A DNA stretch of 32,015 nt from an uncultured Clostridia bacterium (GTDB lineage: Bacteria; Bacillota; Clostridia; Oscillospirales; Ruminococcaceae), in NCBI GenBank assembly GCA_947630655.1, contig CANRIQ010000005.1:1-32015 (forward strand), read 5' to 3'. A program made the position numbers and the translations under genes. A model generated the notes under the pieces. It was not told where the DNA came from. It saw only the letters and a program-made list of their open reading frames with translations, and searched no databases. Shown here in pieces: positions 29,456 through 32,015 of this stretch. The first letter of the stretch is position 1, and each line of letters begins with the position of its first letter.

Positions 29456-32015
29456 TTAAGCGAAGGGGTTGAAGTCGTCCACATTCAGATCTGCAAGCTT
29501 CTGAGCGTCGTCGATGTTCACACGACCGTCTCTGTTAAAGTCGTAAAGATCGATCATGTCGTTTTTAATAATGTCATCAGCATATTTCTCTGCAAATGCC
29601 TGCGCGTCGTCAATGCTGAAACCGCCGTCATCGTTGACATCGTAATCCAAGGTGTCGCCGGTCTCTGCTGCCTCGTAGAGTCTCTTAAGCTCTTTGTAAG
29701 CAGTGTAAAGCTCGGTCTCGCCTTTAGTTACGTCAGTCAGCCAGTCGCCGATCTTAAGGCTGCGCAGTCTCTGAAGCTCACGATCCTTATTGAACGGCTT
29801 GCAGTCGTCCTCGCAATCGTGAGCGTCCTCACCCTCGCTTGTCGCGGGAGAACCAAGAACGTCCAGAGCCCAGCTGCAATCGTTAAGAGCCTTCAGGTTG
29901 GTGTCGCTGAGGTTCATGTCACCGTTCTTCATGGCGTTACGAACGTCACCGATAAGCTTTTCAATCTCGCCGTACTGAGGACCATAAGCCGCAGCCTTAT
30001 CCTCGAACAGTTTGATGAAATAATTGATGAAAGCATAAGCCTGGTTAGAGTCGCACTCTATGGTAGAATCGTTGTTGTTTTTACCGCCGTCAATGTACCC
30101 ACTAATTTTAGCGTCATATCCAGACCAAGCAGCATAGCTTGTAAGATCGCCATCAACTTTGTACTTAGCGATGTACTTTCCGGAACCGGTACGGTCGTCA
30201 ACGTCCTCGCCGTCCTCGTAGTATTCGCCCATATCCTGCGCCCTCTGGATCCACTCGTTTGTCGCCGCGCAAGCGTCAGCAAGTACCTGGGAAACATCTG
30301 CAAGAACAACCTTTTCTGCGTTATCCTGGATCAGGTCATACGCGTAGTCAACCTTTTCAATTACTTCCTGCAGAGTGTGGTCTTTGCCTTCGGAATCGCC
30401 CTTTGCATCATCGTATGCATCGTCGTAAGCATACTGCAGGTAACGAGCAACCAAAGTCCAAGCCTCTTCAAGGTCATCAGATTCTTTGATGGTAAGGTTT
30501 TCATCAAGCTTAGCCAAGAATTTGGTGTCGTGTACGATTTCATCATCAAGCCAATCTTTTACTGTGAAAGTATCCTCGTCCGATTTCAACGCCAAAGTAG
30601 CAAAGGTGTTACCTGCGGTCATACCTTTAACAATTCTTAATTTCGCGCCGTTCTTGTTGACCCAGCCAGTCGCATCCGCATTTTTAATGCTTGCCGTAGT
30701 GGTTGAGTTTATATCGCTGGCCGAAACAGGAATGTACTGAAGAATGTTCTCGTCAGCACGGACATTTGCAATCTCGTACATTTCCATGCCCACAAATGTT
30801 TTATATTTACCGGTCCAATCTCCACGAACCTTATCGAACGCCTGGTCAAGTCTCTGTATGCTGTTGACTTCTGCGCCGTTAGCGTCGCAAACGGTCGGAA
30901 TGGTTCTATCTTCCTTGTGCAAAGCAACGGTGCCGGTTCTGTTAGCAACGCAGTCATCCATCTTGTTAACGTTGTTGCTGTCAAACCAGTCAGGATCAGT
31001 TGCAGCAAGAGCCTTTTCACCACCGTTCAGAGCCTTCGAGTTCATCATGTACCCAACGAGGTCGGACTTGAAGTTCAGAGCAAGTCTGTCGTGGTATTCG
31101 TTGTTCAAATCACGAATATCGGACTGCGAACCCCAGTCGGTGTTGTCCTTCTCCCAACTGCTGTACAGGTCGAACGCATCTTTAGCAGCATTCCACGCCT
31201 GGTAAATATCAGGGTCACTGGTGTAGTTATAGGTGATTTTAGCTTCGTCAAGACGGTCTTTTTCTACGCAAATGAAACTCTCAAGAGAACCCTCCTTAGA
31301 TTTTGTTTTATCATAAGCGATGTACTGAGCAACTTTACTACCGTCACCGGTAACGTTTGTAACGTTTCCGGTCTTAAGTGCGCTATTATCGAAAGTACTT
31401 ACAACCAAATTAACTCCGGTGCTGTTGACAGTTTTTTTCATCCAGGTGTCAACATCTTTACCGTCTGAAGTACCAAAAACAATAGACATAAGTTCGCCGT
31501 AAGAAATTGTCATACCCTCAAGGTTCGGAGTAGTAACCTTGGTTTTTTTGCCGTCAACGGTTTTATCAATGCTAGTGTGAGTAGCAGTGTTTTTAGTGCA
31601 CGTGCCGCGTCTCCAGGTCTCGTACTCGTACTTGTCACGAATGATTCCCTCGTAGTTTCTGAATGCAGATGCAAATTCAGCCTTGGTTACAACAGGCAAT
31701 TTCGACATATGGCAAGCTTCTTCAAGAGCAGCCAGCTGTTGTGCAATCTGGTACTTGGTCTTGGTTCTGCCCTTCTCACGAACAGCCTTTACGAAATCGC
31801 GAGCTTTCTTGTACTCCTTTTCGAATGTAGCATAGTCCCCATCCTTGTAGATCTTATCGCCAAGCTCGGGGTTAAGTATGTTGCCGCCCTTGAACACTTC
31901 CTCATACTCTGCAAGAAGAGCCTCGATCGATTCGATGGTAGCATCGAAGAACTTAGATCTTACGCCCTCAACCAGAGAGTACGCAGCCGCATACTGTGCC
32001 GGGGTCGACTTGCTG
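29456..32015 (-). CDS. Large dockerin-bearing secreted protein, 5' end outside window
   Basis: At least 852 residues; the frame stays open to the window edge, so the start and any signal peptide are not visible. The last 60 residues or so form a type I dockerin with two calcium-binding repeats, YDVNDDGGFSIDDAQAFAEK and YDFNRDGRVNIDDAQKLADL, ending NPFA. The rest is largely acidic and helical, with segments such as AEFASAFRNYEGIIRDKYE, YQAWNAAKDAFDLYSSW and KVDYAYDLIQDNAEK that look like loosely repeated helical units of the FIVAR or spacer type. A stretch rich in Thr, Asp and Lys near the middle looks more beta-like. No glycosidase, esterase or peptidase signature was recognised. It is followed on the same strand by the cohesin-like gene. 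Confidence 0.85.
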   Translation of the reverse strand, partial: SKSTPAQYAAAYSLVEGVRSKFFDATIESIEALLAEYEEVFKGGNILNPELGDKIYKDGDYATFEKEYKKARDFVKAVREKGRTKTKYQIAQQLAALEEACHMSKLPVVTKAEFASAFRNYEGIIRDKYEYETWRRGTCTKNTATHTSIDKTVDGKKTKVTTPNLEGMTISYGELMSIVFGTSDGKDVDTWMKKTVNSTGVNLVVSTFDNSALKTGNVTNVTGDGSKVAQYIAYDKTKSKEGSLESFICVEKDRLDEAKITYNYTSDPDIYQAWNAAKDAFDLYSSWEKDNTDWGSQSDIRDLNNEYHDRLALNFKSDLVGYMMNSKALNGGEKALAATDPDWFDSNNVNKMDDCVANRTGTVALHKEDRTIPTVCDANGAEVNSIQRLDQAFDKVRGDWTGKYKTFVGMEMYEIANVRADENILQYIPVSASDINSTTTASIKNADATGWVNKNGAKLRIVKGMTAGNTFATLALKSDEDTFTVKDWLDDEIVHDTKFLAKLDENLTIKESDDLEEAWTLVARYLQYAYDDAYDDAKGDSEGKDHTLQEVIEKVDYAYDLIQDNAEKVVLADVSQVLADACAATNEWIQRAQDMGEYYEDGEDVDDRTGSGKYIAKYKVDGDLTSYAAWSGYDAKISGYIDGGKNNNDSTIECDSNQAYAFINYFIKLFEDKAAAYGPQYGEIEKLIGDVRNAMKNGDMNLSDTNLKALNDCSWALDVLGSPATSEGEDAHDCEDDCKPFNKDRELQRLRSLKIGDWLTDVTKGETELYTAYKELKRLYEAAETGDTLDYDVNDDGGFSIDDAQAFAEKYADDIIKNDMIDLYDFNRDGRVNIDDAQKLADLNVDDFNPFA

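Noticed and set aside
29456..29650. EF-hand signalling protein
   Set aside because: The two calcium loops are spaced and worded as dockerin repeats at the C-terminus of a large protein, and a cohesin-like gene is adjacent.
29411..30640. Long plus-strand open frame opposite the dockerin gene
   Set aside because: The minus-strand dockerin protein has clear calcium-binding repeats and runs through the whole region; the plus-strand frame lacks a ribosome site and motifs.

Overview
The window reads as chromosomal DNA of a Gram-positive, spore-forming anaerobe of the Clostridia, most like Ruminococcus and other Oscillospiraceae (inference from gene content; no search was possible). Pointers are a sporulation set (Spo0A, SpoIIP), LL-diaminopimelate aminotransferase, a HrcA-type CIRCE operator, strong AGGAGG ribosome sites, TTGACA-17-TATAAT promoters, and a cohesin/dockerin pair with a sortase-type sorting signal. 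Nearly all of it is ordinary core genome. There is no phage, CRISPR array, tRNA or rRNA.

Layout. 1-6.2 kb: 5' part of murA, divergent dapL, then a serine operon (serC, small DUF6440-like gene, serA) and spoIIP. 6.2-9.2 kb: groES-groEL under CIRCE control, with an unusual basic tail on GroES, and a small unknown gene. 9.2-15.5 kb: a lone MoxR ATPase, a lone UgpC/MsmX-type sugar ABC ATPase, a DUF4830 protein, a transglutaminase-like lipoprotein, a PHP histidinol-phosphatase, long-form HPF and an unknown protein. 15.5-18.4 kb: DUF4026-like and SUFU-domain proteins and a small XRE regulator, interleaved with two copies of a structured inverted-repeat element. 18.4-23.5 kb: spo0A, then a four-gene operon running pseudokinase-pheA-ispD-ispF. 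23.8-27.5 kb: a coiled-coil zinc-ribbon protein and a three-gene TrpXYZ-like ABC importer. 27.5-32 kb: queH, rnhA, then a sortase-anchored cohesin-like protein downstream of a very large dockerin protein that runs off the window.

Best candidates for something new: (1) a Spo0A whose phospho-acceptor Asp is Glu; (2) a two-copy, roughly 190-240 bp MITE-like foldback element whose ends supply or abut stop codons; (3) GroES with a 49-residue Lys/Ala/Pro tail holding two AT-hook-like motifs; (4) a PASTA-domain pseudokinase heading an operon with aromatic amino acid and isoprenoid genes; (5) a cohesin-dockerin gene pair in which the dockerin protein has no recognisable enzyme domain.
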